Positions 27,601 to 39,663 of a DNA stretch of 64,000 bases are shown in pieces. The notes beneath the pieces are model-generated. The model made no database searches, was not told where the DNA came from, and was given only the letters and a program-made list of their open reading frames with translations. The position numbers were made by a program, and so were the translations under genes. The stretch is from Dirofilaria immitis (taxonomy: Eukaryota > Nematoda > Chromadorea > Rhabditida > Onchocercidae), in the NCBI GenBank assembly GCA_024305405.1, contig JAKNDB010000087.1:9426501-9490500 (forward strand). Reading direction: 5' to 3'. Each line of letters opens with the position of its first letter. The stretch's first letter is position 1.

Positions 27601-29413
27601 TAATTTTTCGATAAAGTTTTAGAAAAAATTTTCAATTTTAGGTTCTTTCAATAGATTTAATCACAGAGATGCCACCATCAATAGCACTTACATATGAAGC
27701 TGGTGAAAAAGATATCATGTGTAGACCGCCAAGAAAATTGACCGCTCGATTAGTGTCGAAAGCACTTCTTGTTTATTCATATATTTTTGTTGGAAGTATT
27801 ATATCAGCTGGATGCTTCATTGCATATTTATTTGTTTTTTGGTTTGTATCTTTATCATATATTTCAAAAATAAAGTTAGTACTTCGATATTGACTTATCT
27901 TTAGATTAATTTTAAAAAATCTTTTAGTTCAAAGTAAATAGTTTATATGATTTTACTTGTTGGTAGCATGTAATAGATGCCGATATCACTGGAATATTCT
28001 TCTGATAAAATTAGAGTCATCAAATATATTGATATGACTAATTAACAATTACTTCCTATTCATAAATATAATTATTACTTGATTTTAAATTAGCTATATT
28101 AGACATATTCAATATTTTGGACTTAATTTAGGTTCTACGAAATAACCATTCGAGATTTATTTCATTCTGATATCAAACATTGGCGTCCAAATTCGGCAGT
28201 TTTAGTAACCAATACTGGAAAACATTATACAGGCGAGATGCAAGTATTCATTCATGGCCAAGCAAAAGCTGCATGGCATATTACATTAGTTATGTCACAG
28301 GTTTGACATATATAAACAATATATAAAATTAAAATAATATATGAGAAAAAAAAAAGAGCAAGAAGGAATCTATTACAGTTTTCTGAAGCAAATTAAATTA
28401 TAAAATTCTAATAAAATTGATCATTTATCGATTCTTTTATAGAGCTTATTTACTTCATTAATTTATTATACTTTATGAAAAATATGCATTATATATATAT
28501 ATATATATATATATCCATACATATATTGTTTTAGATATTCAAATAATTTAGGTATTTCATTTTTGGCTATGTACAACACGAAGAATTTCCATCTTTAAAC
28601 ATGGCACGCAAAATATTGCAGCAGTTCTTGCTTTACTTATTGAAATTTGCCTTCTTAATTTTATGATTTATATGCCGGGAGTACAGGATTGGCTTCGTGT
28701 TGCTCATCCACCGGCATTCGTTTGGCTATTTTGTTTACCTGTTGGTATCATTCTTATTATATTCAATGAGGTTTATTTTATTTCAATAAATTTTTAAAAT
28801 TATTCTATATGAATTTCTGTATTATTATTATATTACTTATATATGTATTTTTTCTCATGCCAAAATTATTTTACATAAAGGTATTTAATAATATAATACG
28901 TTATCAGTTAATATAAATACAGAGTTGATAGAATATCATTTGAGAGAATTTACTAAGATATTCAGTATAAAACCGTATACTACTAATATTAATTAAACTA
29001 TTTAGTTAATGGTTTTGGTAGGAATGCCATCAATGGAAAAAGTTTTGGGAATTTTATGTTAAATATTTAATATTACTTTTATCACAAATACTTTTCTTTC
29101 TCAAAACTCGAAAGAAATGGAAATATTATATAAGCGGAAATATTATTTTATTGTCATTAGTGATATGTTATCTCTAGGGAAAATTATCATTAGTCATTTT
29201 TGGGAAAAATATTTTCACATATGTGCTGAACAAAGGCATTGAAAGTCGTATTCATTATTAATCCGTGTGTTTTCATAACTTAACATTTATTTACCAATAG
29301 ATGAAATGGTTGACGCTCAATTCAAATTTGAAAATGTACATAATTTTCAGACTCGAAAATGGCTTATTAGACGCTATCCAACTACTACCATTGTGCGAGC
29401 ATTAAAATGGTAG
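18606..29413 (+). CDS. Diverged Na+/K+-type P-ATPase alpha subunit (P2C family)
   Basis: The family pumps Na+/K+ (or H+/K+) across the plasma membrane. Twenty exons can be placed: 18606-18671, 18985-19074, 19313-19570, 20433-20545, 21306-21525, 21842-22058, 22350-22544, 23230-23457, 23625-23745, 24157-24290, 24475-24586, 24959-25160, 25491-25591, 26044-26196, 26558-26660, 27002-27206, 27642-27841, 28132-28300, 28552-28770 and 29351-29413. They encode about 1,056 residues covering all family domains. Retained: [10 protein letters not shown], the phosphorylation site CDKTG, KGAPEEL, DPPRDSV, MVTGDHP, and IDLITEMPP in M6. Altered: TGEL for TGES, DKTGVFT for DKTGTLT, PQGL for PEGL in M4, and GDGVLD for GDGVND. 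A Lys/Ser-rich insert lies near 23230-23300. Two single-base frameshifts (A runs at 23406-23410 and 27106-27111) and a CG instead of AG acceptor at 27000-27001 are each cured by one added base. The start is uncertain: ATG 18606 is preferred, with 18495 in the same frame. Confidence 0.9.
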
Positions 29414-29653
29414 ACCGTATCACTTATTTAATTAAACTTATCAGTTACGTTATTGCATAACACAGTTGATTTTATTTTCTCATATAATGTAACAGATATA
29501 TTGGAATGAAGCCATTTTAATGGATTATTTTGTACAATAGTTAGTTGACAAACACTTAATATGTAAATATTATTTGTATTTTATTCATTATTTTTCTTAA
29601 TTAATTAAATTTTGCAATGCAATAAGTTCATATTTCTAGCACATTGATACACT

Positions 29654-29659
29654 AATAAA
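29654..29659 (+). terminator. Possible ATPase polyadenylation signal
   Basis: AATAAA lies about 240 bases after the ATPase stop. Other A/T-rich variants lie nearby, so the choice is tentative. Confidence 0.35.
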
Positions 29660-32468
29660 TTAATAATTCATATAAATACATAAATATATGAATTATTGAC
29701 TTATTCACTATGCTAGAAAAAGAGAAATATAATATTAAAAAGTTTTTAAAAATAATTTTATTATTTTTGGTTTATGTTTTTTTGCTTCTTTGTCGTTAAT
29801 AACAAGACTGAAATTTATTTAAATACTACTAATATATTTTAAAATTTATTGTCTGAGTTCTTACAGTTTCTTTTGCTTTTTTCAGAGAAAAAAATGAAAT
29901 TCCAAAATAACAAAGTATTTGAGAAACATAAATGGTTTATCACCTGTTCTTTTTCTCCTTTTCTTTTTAATGAACAAATCTCTCTATGCATGTTGCCATT
30001 TTTGCCACATTTTTTCTCGAAATAAAAGACTTTTTAAAATTTAAAAGAATTCAAAGTTAAAGAAAGATGAAACTTGTCAATCTATCTATTTCGAAACAAT
30101 GGAACCCCAATCACTAAATTACATCATTTCTTATTATAACGACACAATCTCTTCAATTATACCCTTTGTCCAGGTCAACAATTGAAATTAAAAATCATAG
30201 AATAATACTATCTACTTTCTCGATATCATTTTCCATTTAGTAAGATATTTCTTATTTTGTTGTGACATGTAATATACAAAGTTGCAAATTCTTTACCTCC
30301 ACTTAAGCTCCAAAATGTTGCCAAAAATAGTCCAAAGATACCAATCTCAAATTTGGATAATTAAACCTTTAATACGACAAATTTTTCTAACACGACAACG
30401 AACTCAACGATTGAAATTTCGATAAAACAAAGTAGTGATGATAACAATATGAAAAAAGAAACCCAACAGACCCTCGATATTGTCTATCCAATTTTCTTCG
30501 AGCTCACCTTTCGAAAATGATTTTGATGGTCAGAATCTTTCACACAGTTTAGAGCTCAGTTCTGGCATGAGATTACAAGAGTTACCACCTTTATTTTGGA
30601 GCACATAAACATAATTACTAATATGAATCAATTTACATTTTGACCTACAAATTAATATGTTTCTAACACATTCACTTACGAATCTTTATATATTTCATTT
30701 TATCACGGAACTTTTCCGCGTTTATTCACGACATCTTGCGGTATTTTGACGCTAACTAGATTGCTAGCTATTAATTCTCATAGTCTTGCTTCACAATTAG
30801 TGGACTTAATTTTATGCTATTGATTGCATCAAAAGGAGTACCGTTATTTTAAACCAGTCCAAAAGTTGAGCATGTAGCGTAACGTGAGATAGTGCAGTCA
30901 TGGAATACTGTTACTCGGTCTTTGAATTTTATATGGAAAAATGAATGAAATTATGTTGAGATCTGCAAAAGATTAACGAGAAGCAAATCCGGAAATACCT
31001 GTCCATATCTCAGATACAGTAATCACCACACATCACTCATGAGAAACAATCAAAAAAGATTCGGAATTCTTAGTATTAGTCTCAACTGTGACGAGAAGTT
31101 AATAGATGTTGGAGTAGAGCTATTCCGGATTGCTTTTCCTCTGTTCCAAAATTTTGCATCCGAGAGAGATGAAATGATCGCTCGATCTTCGCATTAATCA
31201 TCCCGGAAAATGAACAGAGAACTTACAGATGAAGTCTGATTGTTGATAAAGATGATATTAGGTGATCGATGGAAATTCGATTAAGAGAAAATGATGGAAA
31301 CGAATCTGACACAGTTTAAGAATCCTATCCATCAGATATCGATGATAGAGCTAGATAAAGAACTTAGTATGTTCGGCACAGTATTCTCTCTCATATTTGA
31401 AAAGAGAAGGAATGTTTATTTGGACTGATGGGAAAGATACAATTTAATGATTTTGCATTTTAGATAAAATAGAAGAATTGACCTTTGTTAAAATTTTATA
31501 GTTTACTAAGCATTACATCAAGAGATCATTAATAACTCAAAACGATTTAATATGTCCAAATATTTCAATGTATCTGATTCTACGATAATCGATCCTGTAT
31601 TCTTCAACAACAAATAATCGATTCATTTCTATTTTTCAGTCACTTTTTCGTTTTAAAAATATACGGCATTCTTAATATAATTTATATATGACATCATAAT
31701 TTTCCAGCTCCCTCCCTCTCCCCTTCCAAAAAAAAACAATGGCCAGAAATAAAAATGAACTGGAATAAATAGACATATACAATCAGTACCTGAGACTCAA
31801 TTCTCTTAATTATCAAATTTCACATAGTGACAGTTATCTATACAACTGGTAAATACGAATTTCCAATTTTTTGAAAATGAAGGATAACAGAAAGAGATAC
31901 GCGAAGTGTTTCAAAAGCAATAATTAGCACCGGAAGATCAATTAATTTTCCTTCACATCAAAACTTTTCAAAAAAATACTAGCAATACATGTATACAATA
32001 GATAATTAAAGATATTGCACTAGCAGCAAAAATTATAACTACTAAATTGAGGTATCGCAACTATAAATAGCATCGACTATTTCAGTGAAATAGATTTTTT
32101 AATATGTGGCAAATAAAATGGCACAACACTGATTTCTCTAAAATTCTGTCTTTCAAACAAGACTTTTTACATAACTACGAGTTAAAAAGCTACTGGTTTC
32201 ATAGTTATTGTTAACAAATTGAAAACTTCTTCCTTCCTTGTCATACTTCAAATTAACTATAATCATTTTCATATTCTAGTGAACTGTTCATGTTAGTTTT
32301 TCTAGACAGTTGCAGCAACCTTAAAATGTGGAGTAATAAACATACAACAAACTAATAATGAATAATAGATATGCTACTGGTCAATGAAGCTGATATTAGG
32401 GTCGTTAAAAATCGACCTATTCGCTGCATTATTCTGATATTCCATATATTCGACGCACTCTTCTGCAA

Positions 32469-32474
32469 TTTATT
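32469..32474 (-). terminator. Phosphatase polyadenylation signal
   Basis: AATAAA on the minus strand lies about 155 bases beyond the phosphatase stop codon. Confidence 0.5.
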
Positions 32475-32628
32475 TCCAATTGTGCATTGTCAAAAAGCGC
32501 TTAAATGAAATTTTACTTGTAAGACATAGCTGCTGAAACCAACGCTATGATAAGTAAAAAATCTTGAAAATAATTGGTCGTATTCTTAGTAAACCTAATC
32601 TCTATGAAGAATATGCTGCGCAGAATTC

Positions 32629-34015
32629 CTATATTATCAATCTTAAGTAAAATGAAATACTTTTTATGGAGGTATTAGAAGACGGAGATTCAGTATTTTT
32701 GCATACAAATGATTCATTTGAAAGACTTGATAGTGAAGCTGCTGGATAATCCAGTAATAGCATCTTCTTATCACTTGCTTTCAGTTCATCAAATGCTTCA
32801 TCATCACACTGATTTCTCATCGCTATTCCTTCTGATGAGCTCCTCTGTAAACATATTTTCGTTGATAACAATTTAAAAATGAAATAATAATTATATTTTT
32901 CTTTATATAAATAAAATAAGCAACTAACTTCCCTTGCATATTCTGCAAGCTGCATGCGAAACCCGAAATTCGGATTAGCGCATGGTCGTTTACTGACAAT
33001 ATGTGCCAAAGCAGCAGCATAACTCATATCGCAAGCAACAATAAGATAAGCTGCAACAATGCATACGCTACGACTCACTCCGGCAATGCAGTGTACGAGT
33101 ACTGATTCTGAAAATTAGCTTATTATTAAATTCAACACTCTGCCGAAAATTTATTATTAAAGACTCTAAGAACATAAAAAAACCCTTAAAATATCAATAA
33201 GTTATAAGATTTCTCAACATTATGGATAAAAGCATGATACTAAATAAATCTAATTAATCTAAAGAGAAAATATCGAATAATTAGTGACTACTATAGCTTT
33301 CAATCTTAATTTATTTACTTTTCGCTAGGCGAGCACGATGAATGAATATAGCGGTTTCTGCAAAATGTTCGCTTATATTTGCTTCAGATGTATCAGCCAT
33401 ATGTATACGTAAGATATTTAAATCCTTTAAATTACCGCCAGCACGTCCGCTCAATTCATGTATCGATACCATACAACTAATCTGATCATATGCATATATC
33501 ATTCTTAATAATACCAATATGCACAGAGAAACACATATATTTGTAATTACATTACACATATGTAAATACTATTTAATATTGACTTCTTTAAATTACAGAA
33601 TCTATTAGTACATTCGATGCGATATAGTTGAGAATAAATGAACACGACACATTTACTAATTTAATTCATATTAACATGCATAAAAAACAAAATAGTAATA
33701 AATGTAAAACCAAAGATCAAATAAAACAATAATCAACGTAACAATGTATAAGAATGAAAAATAACTGCATCAAATCAAGAATTACATTTAAAATATAAAT
33801 CATTGCATGATAGATTAAATAATATCATGTAAAGTAAATGTAAAAATAATAACCTGTTTCTCCTTCAATTGTTCTACGTCATTCGCATCACGTAAGCCTC
33901 CCAAATACAGATACGGAAGAATCTGCGTCATTCCATACCAATTTCGACTTCTCCATTCGAATAATTTCTTCACACTCCCTACTTCTTGCCTGCTTATTTG
34001 TCCAGCATTTTGCAT
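32629..34015 (-). CDS. Dual-specificity phosphatase, DUSP15/DUSP22-like
   Basis: A small cysteine-based phosphatase predicted to remove phosphate from Tyr and Ser/Thr residues. The human relatives DUSP22 (JSP1) and DUSP15 act in JNK and related signalling. Four exons on the minus strand join in phase: 34015-33854, 33481-33319, 33107-32929 and 32844-32629, about 239 residues. Landmarks are ILPYLYLGGLRDANDVEQL at the start of the domain, the general-acid Asp in MADTSE, the intact signature HCIAGVSRS (HCx5R), and CANPNFGFRMQLAEYARE, which points to the DUSP15/22 branch. The last exon is a poorly conserved Ser-rich tail. Human DUSP15/22 start MGNGM and are myristoylated. Here the first ATG lies about 34 codons before the domain and carries no Gly at position 2. 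An in-frame ATG right at the domain (MTQILP) is the alternative start. Confidence 0.92.
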
Positions 34016-34875
34016 CGAATATATCGTATATTCCCGGATATCACCTAGACATGCGCTAAGTAACAATACAAACGTTTATCAAAAACAACCTAAAATTTCC
34101 CTATTTAATCCCGCAAAAGATTTTCACAATTCGGAAATTTTTTTCAAAAATGACTTAAATCTATTCCATTACTTGGTGACTAATAAGTGAATTCGATAAA
34201 AGAGTCGATTTCATTTCCTTCGAAAATAGGATGATCATTATTTTTAGTATTCTGGTGATTATTATATTGAAAATAAGTTCAATTCTGTCAGTTTACAGTA
34301 ATTTTTGACCATCTCATCAGCAAAATAATAAATAAAAAAGTTCAAAGGTTAATATCATACTGAAATACATAATTTTTTTCTTCCATTCTTAAATTGTCAC
34401 GTGAGTTCCATGTCACATTGTTTTGCTGAATTCTTTTCTAATTTTTATGCATAAATCATAATATTGATTACAGAGAAACGAGTTATACTTAGGCATGTGG
34501 TGTATGGTAATTGTTTACGTTATTTATGTGAAGTTTCACGGATTATTATGATTCATAAGTTGAGTTTTCATTTATAATCTTATTTTATAAGAGATTAAAA
34601 AGAAAATTTGACGTGGAGAATTCTGGAATTTTTCGGAATTATGTTTTGAAAGATTCCTTTCAATATTCTTAAATACGTTTGATGAATTATCTATTCTTAA
34701 AATGAAAAGAAAATTTTTATTTGCATACATAGGGAGAGATTCCATTGCATTTAATAATAAAATTCAATAAGTTCGAAAGAAAAGATCAAAAAGAAGAATC
34801 ATCGAAATGAATCAATCAAAACTGCAATCAATATGAGTGGAAAATGTTAGATGGATAACAAATCATCGTCTATTC
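34016..34875. other. Spacer between phosphatase and LECT2-like gene
   Basis: The interval contains the 5' flank of the phosphatase and the 3' UTR of the LECT2-like gene. I see no further coding sequence. A TTACTTAG just upstream of the phosphatase frame could serve as a leader or intron acceptor. Confidence 0.5.
34716..34721 (-). terminator. LECT2-like gene polyadenylation signal
   Basis: AATAAA on the minus strand lies about 155 bases beyond the LECT2-like stop codon. Confidence 0.45.
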
Positions 34876-37800
34876 TTATTTGGGCGAAAAATCAGGCATG
34901 CGACATTGTTTTGCTGAGATCATTTCGCTTATATCTACAACAACACCACGATATCGAACCTGAAATAATTCGAAAGTATCTATAAAATATATGAAATATA
35001 TTTCCATTCATTCTTTTGTCAAAAAAATAATGCCTCAACTAATAAAAAATTTTAATTTCGGATAAGGAAAGTAAAACTTAGCTAAATTAAAAAATGTGAT
35101 ATGACATGAAAAATGTTATATATAAAAAAATAATCAGGCATGGTTGATATATTGTATCTAAAACTGTAATTTGTTAATTTCGAAATTAAAATATATACTA
35201 ACTTCCATGAATACAGAATCCGGCGAATCTTCACAATCAAGTCTGGTTGCAATTGGTTCGCCTTGTGCAACATGTTGTGATCCTAGTAATCGATCTCGAT
35301 ACCGCACATTGTATAGCACCACTTCATAATCTGGTATTTCATTAATTAAAGGAAAAATTGATTGATTACAAAAATTCCGCTTAAATTTTCAATTCAAGAA
35401 ATTACCAGTCCAATCACCGGTACCAGTAAGCACTACACCATTATTATCACAACCGGTGTAAACACCTTGAACAGCATATAGGCGACTCCGCCCGATAACT
35501 TTAGCATCGATTGGTGAATAAATATCTGGAGCACGCATTTCCTGAAATATAAAAACTAATATTCAAAACAAAACATGACACGAAATATTTAATTTTTAGA
35601 ATTTCATTCTTATCAATCGATTTCGAACATCAAACAAGAATTCTCGAAAAAACTAAAGTTTTTTTGACTTTAGTGCATATAATGGACTATTACCGAATAG
35701 TTCTGAATTGTTTAAAATTCAATTTCTATTTTTAAATATTTGCAAATTTTTACGTAATAGTAATAATCAATGTAATAAAATTGTTTACCTCTTCATCGTC
35801 ATCTTGTATTTTCGGACATCTGATATCCCAACCACGTACTGCATTATATCGACTAAAGAGAAAAATAATGATAAATTTATTAGTTCAATGAAAATCTGAT
35901 GAAAATTGGAATAACTTTTGTTTCGATTTCGAAACATTAGAAATGTTTTACAAAGATTGAATAAAATAAATTAATAAATCAAACCTATCATATTTGAACG
36001 GTTGTCCAAATAAATCATTCTTAGGATTTGATTCGCAAATCTGACCAGTGCACATACCTGTGAAATATTATTTTATTTTTATTTTTTATGGCATGAATTA
36101 ATTTTAATTTAAGAAGAATTAATTTAAACTTTGTTCTCGTTATGCTAACGTTCGATTTGATACTTAAATACGAAATCAATTATAGATATTCCTTCGGCAA
36201 ATTTCGCTAGTTTTTTTTTTGCAAGAAGGGATATTTTTTTAGTGATAATTTTTATTTCAAATAGCAAAAACTTACAATTCGAAAGATGAAATGTTGGATC
36301 AATGGGCTTCCTTGTTTAAATAATTGTAATCTAACAAATGGATCACTATCATCATCCGCATAAATACAGCGATGATCTTTCGCAATTCCAATTCGTTCAC
36401 CTTTTTTACATGTCCGCCAAAAAGTCCAATGTTATCGATGCAATCAATAAATGATATCCTTGAAATGAAGTCATTCCAAAATTTGCAATATTTGCAATTA
36501 AATTAATTTGTTAGATTACATTTTTCAAGAAGTATCAAGTGGTATAATTATAAATTAGTTATTGATAGATTAATCTAAAACATCAAAATTTGATTAAATT
36601 AATTAAAAATTGTAGTTTAAATGGAATATTAATTGATTGCAATAATCAAATAATTAAAAAATGACGAAGAAAATGGATAGTTAGCATATTTTAACAACGA
36701 TTACAATATTATAGAATTCCTGATATATAATAGGTAGCAGAAATAAAAAATAAAATAAAAAATTTTGATGTTTTAGATAGATTTAGTTTATCAATGACTA
36801 ATTTATAATTATACCAATTAATACTTCTTAAAAGGGATAAATGTTATTAAGAATGAATATTAAATATAAGATGGAATATTAAACGAATGTTTCAAAATTT
36901 TAATTGTAAAATTAAAAAAAAAATTAGTTATAAACTTTCACATAAATAATTTTAGTTTCTTCAATATAAAAAAATTATATTAAATAATACACAAATAGTA
37001 AATTTTAATTTAATTTCAATTTTCAGTTTATATGCAAATATTTTAATTCACAAAATTGTATAATTGAAAAATTCGATTTGCTCACCTTGCCATTGACCCG
37101 TACCATCAATTCGTACACCTTTATTGGCACATTCATAATTAATATGATTACCGAATGGTTTCAGAAATAAAGATCACCATCAAATGGTGCATATATTTCG
37201 CTGTGAGGTGAACATTTTATGTCAACTGCTTCAAGTAGTAATCCATCACGTCTAAAAATTAATGAATTTTTTTTTTTGAATTATCAAATTCATTCTTCCA
37301 ATAGAATCATTAGTTAATAGATCAAAATTAATACTCAAAAAAATTGATCGAAATCCATATATTTTATATATAAATATATAATATTTGTAAATAACATATA
37401 ATTTTGTATGTACAAAAAAGAAAACATCAAATTAAGTCTAAATAAATTTGCATCGTATATGAACTTAATTTTTCTATATTATTAAAAATTATGTAAAAAT
37501 AATTTTATAATATCAAATAATTAAGATTTACTTATAATTTGTTGAATGAATTAATTTATAATTCATAGCATATAATCTCTTACTGATTCTTTCTCAAGCA
37601 ATTTCACACCTTTTATCTCTGAAACCACCACAAAATTCACCATCGCATCTAATTATTTTGTTTGTTTCTTCACTTTGACAAATTCTTCCCATACAGCCTA
37701 GACCATATACTAAAAAATATTTTTTAATTACAGATATTTTAATAGAATATTAATTCTCATTCTATTTCCGCATAATTGTAGTAAAATTTGCATGGAAGTT

Positions 37801-38212
37801 AGCAATTTATTAAGTCATTTCAATATTTGATTATTATTATTATTATTAATTTCTCAAAAAAAAATTTCTAAATATTACATTTTTAACTTATCATATTTTC
37901 ACAGTTCAAACCTTCTTTTAATACTAATAACTCAATAAGTTAAAATAAAATTGAAATTCAAAAAGAAATTGATTAATTGAAATTAAAAAAACTGATGAAA
38001 TTAAAAAAAAATTTGATTTCTGGTTTTTAATTGATCGTTGGTTGCTGTTTCTTAATAATATGATCAAATCCGATTACATACTACAATTTGAATATTCATA
38101 TATTCTTAATTATTAAAAAAATACTAATTGTAAATATTACTAATTTGAATATCTAACCTTTTGTGAGAAGAGCAAACAATGCATAGAAGTGTAACAGTGA
38201 TAAGGTAGACAT
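34876..38212 (-). CDS. lect-2: Secreted LECT2-like protein with two M23-type domains
   Basis: LECT2 proteins are secreted and have an M23 metallopeptidase fold without shown peptidase activity. In C. elegans, LECT-2 works with SAX-7, MNR-1 and DMA-1 to guide sensory dendrites. Nine exons: 38212-38158, 37709-37610, 37251-37086, 36458-36276, 36057-35985, 35852-35789, 35541-35406, 35330-35203 and 34959-34876. The protein starts with a hydrophobic signal peptide and has about 330 residues once frames are restored. Domain 1: CDGEFCGGFRDKR, AVDIKCSPHSEIYAPFDG, NKGVRIDGTGQWQ, KKGERIGIAKDHRC. Domain 2: YNAVRGWDIRCP, IYSPIDAKVIG, NNGVVLTGTGDW, AQGEPIATRLDCED. Four one-base gaps interrupt domain 1: near plus-strand A run 37165-37167, A run 36419-36423, T run 36402-36407 and G run 36304-36306. 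Restoring each gives the family spacing and makes every exon phase agree, so I read them as sequence errors. Orthology to C. elegans lect-2 is inferred from architecture. Confidence 0.87.
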
Positions 38213-39234
38213 AATGATAAGTTTATTTGAAGGTTATGGAATGTATGTTAGAATGCCTAACCGATGGTTGATGGTTAGTGATCGAATGATTGATTAGTGC
38301 CTTATCACTTCAATCTTTGCTATGTGTCTATGAGAAATCGATGTCGATTATCATCTACTGACAAACATCTGTGGTTGGTCCAATCAATGTGCTGTTTGCA
38401 TATTGATCATACTCTATCATTATTATCAGAATATGCAATTTGAAGAAAAAATAAAGCAAATCTTGTAATTGTAATCAAATTTTATTATCACAAGTTTAAA
38501 ATTCAAATGAAATTGAAATATTTCAATATTCTGCATGCAAAATATACAATTAATCAATCAGTCAATCAATTAATCAGTCAATCAATCAGTCAACCAATCG
38601 GTCAATTAATCAATTAACATTTTTATTTATCAATACCGTTTGAAATATTTGAAAAAATATTATATTTATTTAGCATTTATTTAAATATTTTTTAAAATAA
38701 TGATTTAGATAAAAATCAAGGATTATAAAAAAGAACGAAATATTATTTTAGCAATAGATTAAAATAATAAGGCATAATTTACAAAGAATGAAAATATTTG
38801 AATCAAATAAATATGATAAATTATTTCTAAAAACAATATAATATTTACAATATTCCGTAAATACTAAAATTGATATTTTATTTTTTGAAATAATTTTCTT
38901 TTGATTAATATAGTCATCAATGAAAGAATAAGAATACTAATCGAACAATAGAATATCTACGCTCGAATTCTCAACCTATCATTTATGATACTTTTTATCG
39001 ATTACGCTTCATTTTTTTTTATCACATTAATATTTTTCATCTAACTTCATTGTTGTATTTTAGATACAAATTATACAAACATGTCGTTGATCTTATCAAT
39101 ACATATCATTATCGCATATATTTGAATAAATTAATTGTTCAAGTAAAAAAAAAAAGAATTCTAATTAAAATAACAATTATCAAATTATTACAGCAAATTT
39201 TTTTATAATCATTTTTGTATAAATTTTTTGAAAT
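38213..39234. other. Spacer upstream of LECT2-like gene
   Basis: Contains the LECT2-like 5' flank, a tetranucleotide-like repeat (annotated separately) and the 3' side of the zinc-finger gene. No coding sequence was seen. Confidence 0.55.
38549..38618. repeat. (AATC/AGTC)n tetranucleotide tract
   Basis: AATC, AGTC and close variants alternate for about 70 bases with a four-base period. Confidence 0.85.
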
Positions 39235-39625
39235 TTAGGATGAATGACTATCATTGGTTCGTTGTGTGATATACTTCATCTGTAACTTATCAGTTTTATC
39301 ATGTAGTTTCATATGAAGTAATCCTTTTGTCTTGTCGATTGCTTTATAACCACATTTTGCGCAATTATACAGTAATTGTTTTTCCTTTATTTTGGCAAAA
39401 TGATTAAATGACGGCCTATAAAGAAGTTATTATTCAATGTATAATATATTTCAATCAATTAGTATAAGAATAAATAATTTCAAAAATTTTCTAAAAATAT
39501 GAAAACAAGAATAAAAAAGAATGCTTATAATTTTAAAAAACCAACAATTCTTTCAGCATTGTACGATTCATCAATTTTGTTTCATTTCTAGAAATAAGAT
39601 GTCGATAAAAAAAAAAATTATATTT

Positions 39626-39663
<38 letters not shown>

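Larger units (their letters stand above)
29414..32628. other. Convergent interval between ATPase and phosphatase
   Basis: This 3.2 kb lies between two converging 3' ends. By eye 30,000-32,600 is slightly less AT-rich than surrounding spacer, but no open frame, splice-linked exons or known RNA were found. Both 3' UTRs must lie in part here. A long non-coding RNA or a decayed gene is possible. Confidence 0.45.

Noticed and set aside
18606..29413. ATPase gene as a pseudogene because of two frameshifts and a bad acceptor
   Set aside because: All three breaks are cured by one added base each. Twenty exons otherwise join in phase with no substitution stops, and neighbouring unrelated genes show the same kind of break.
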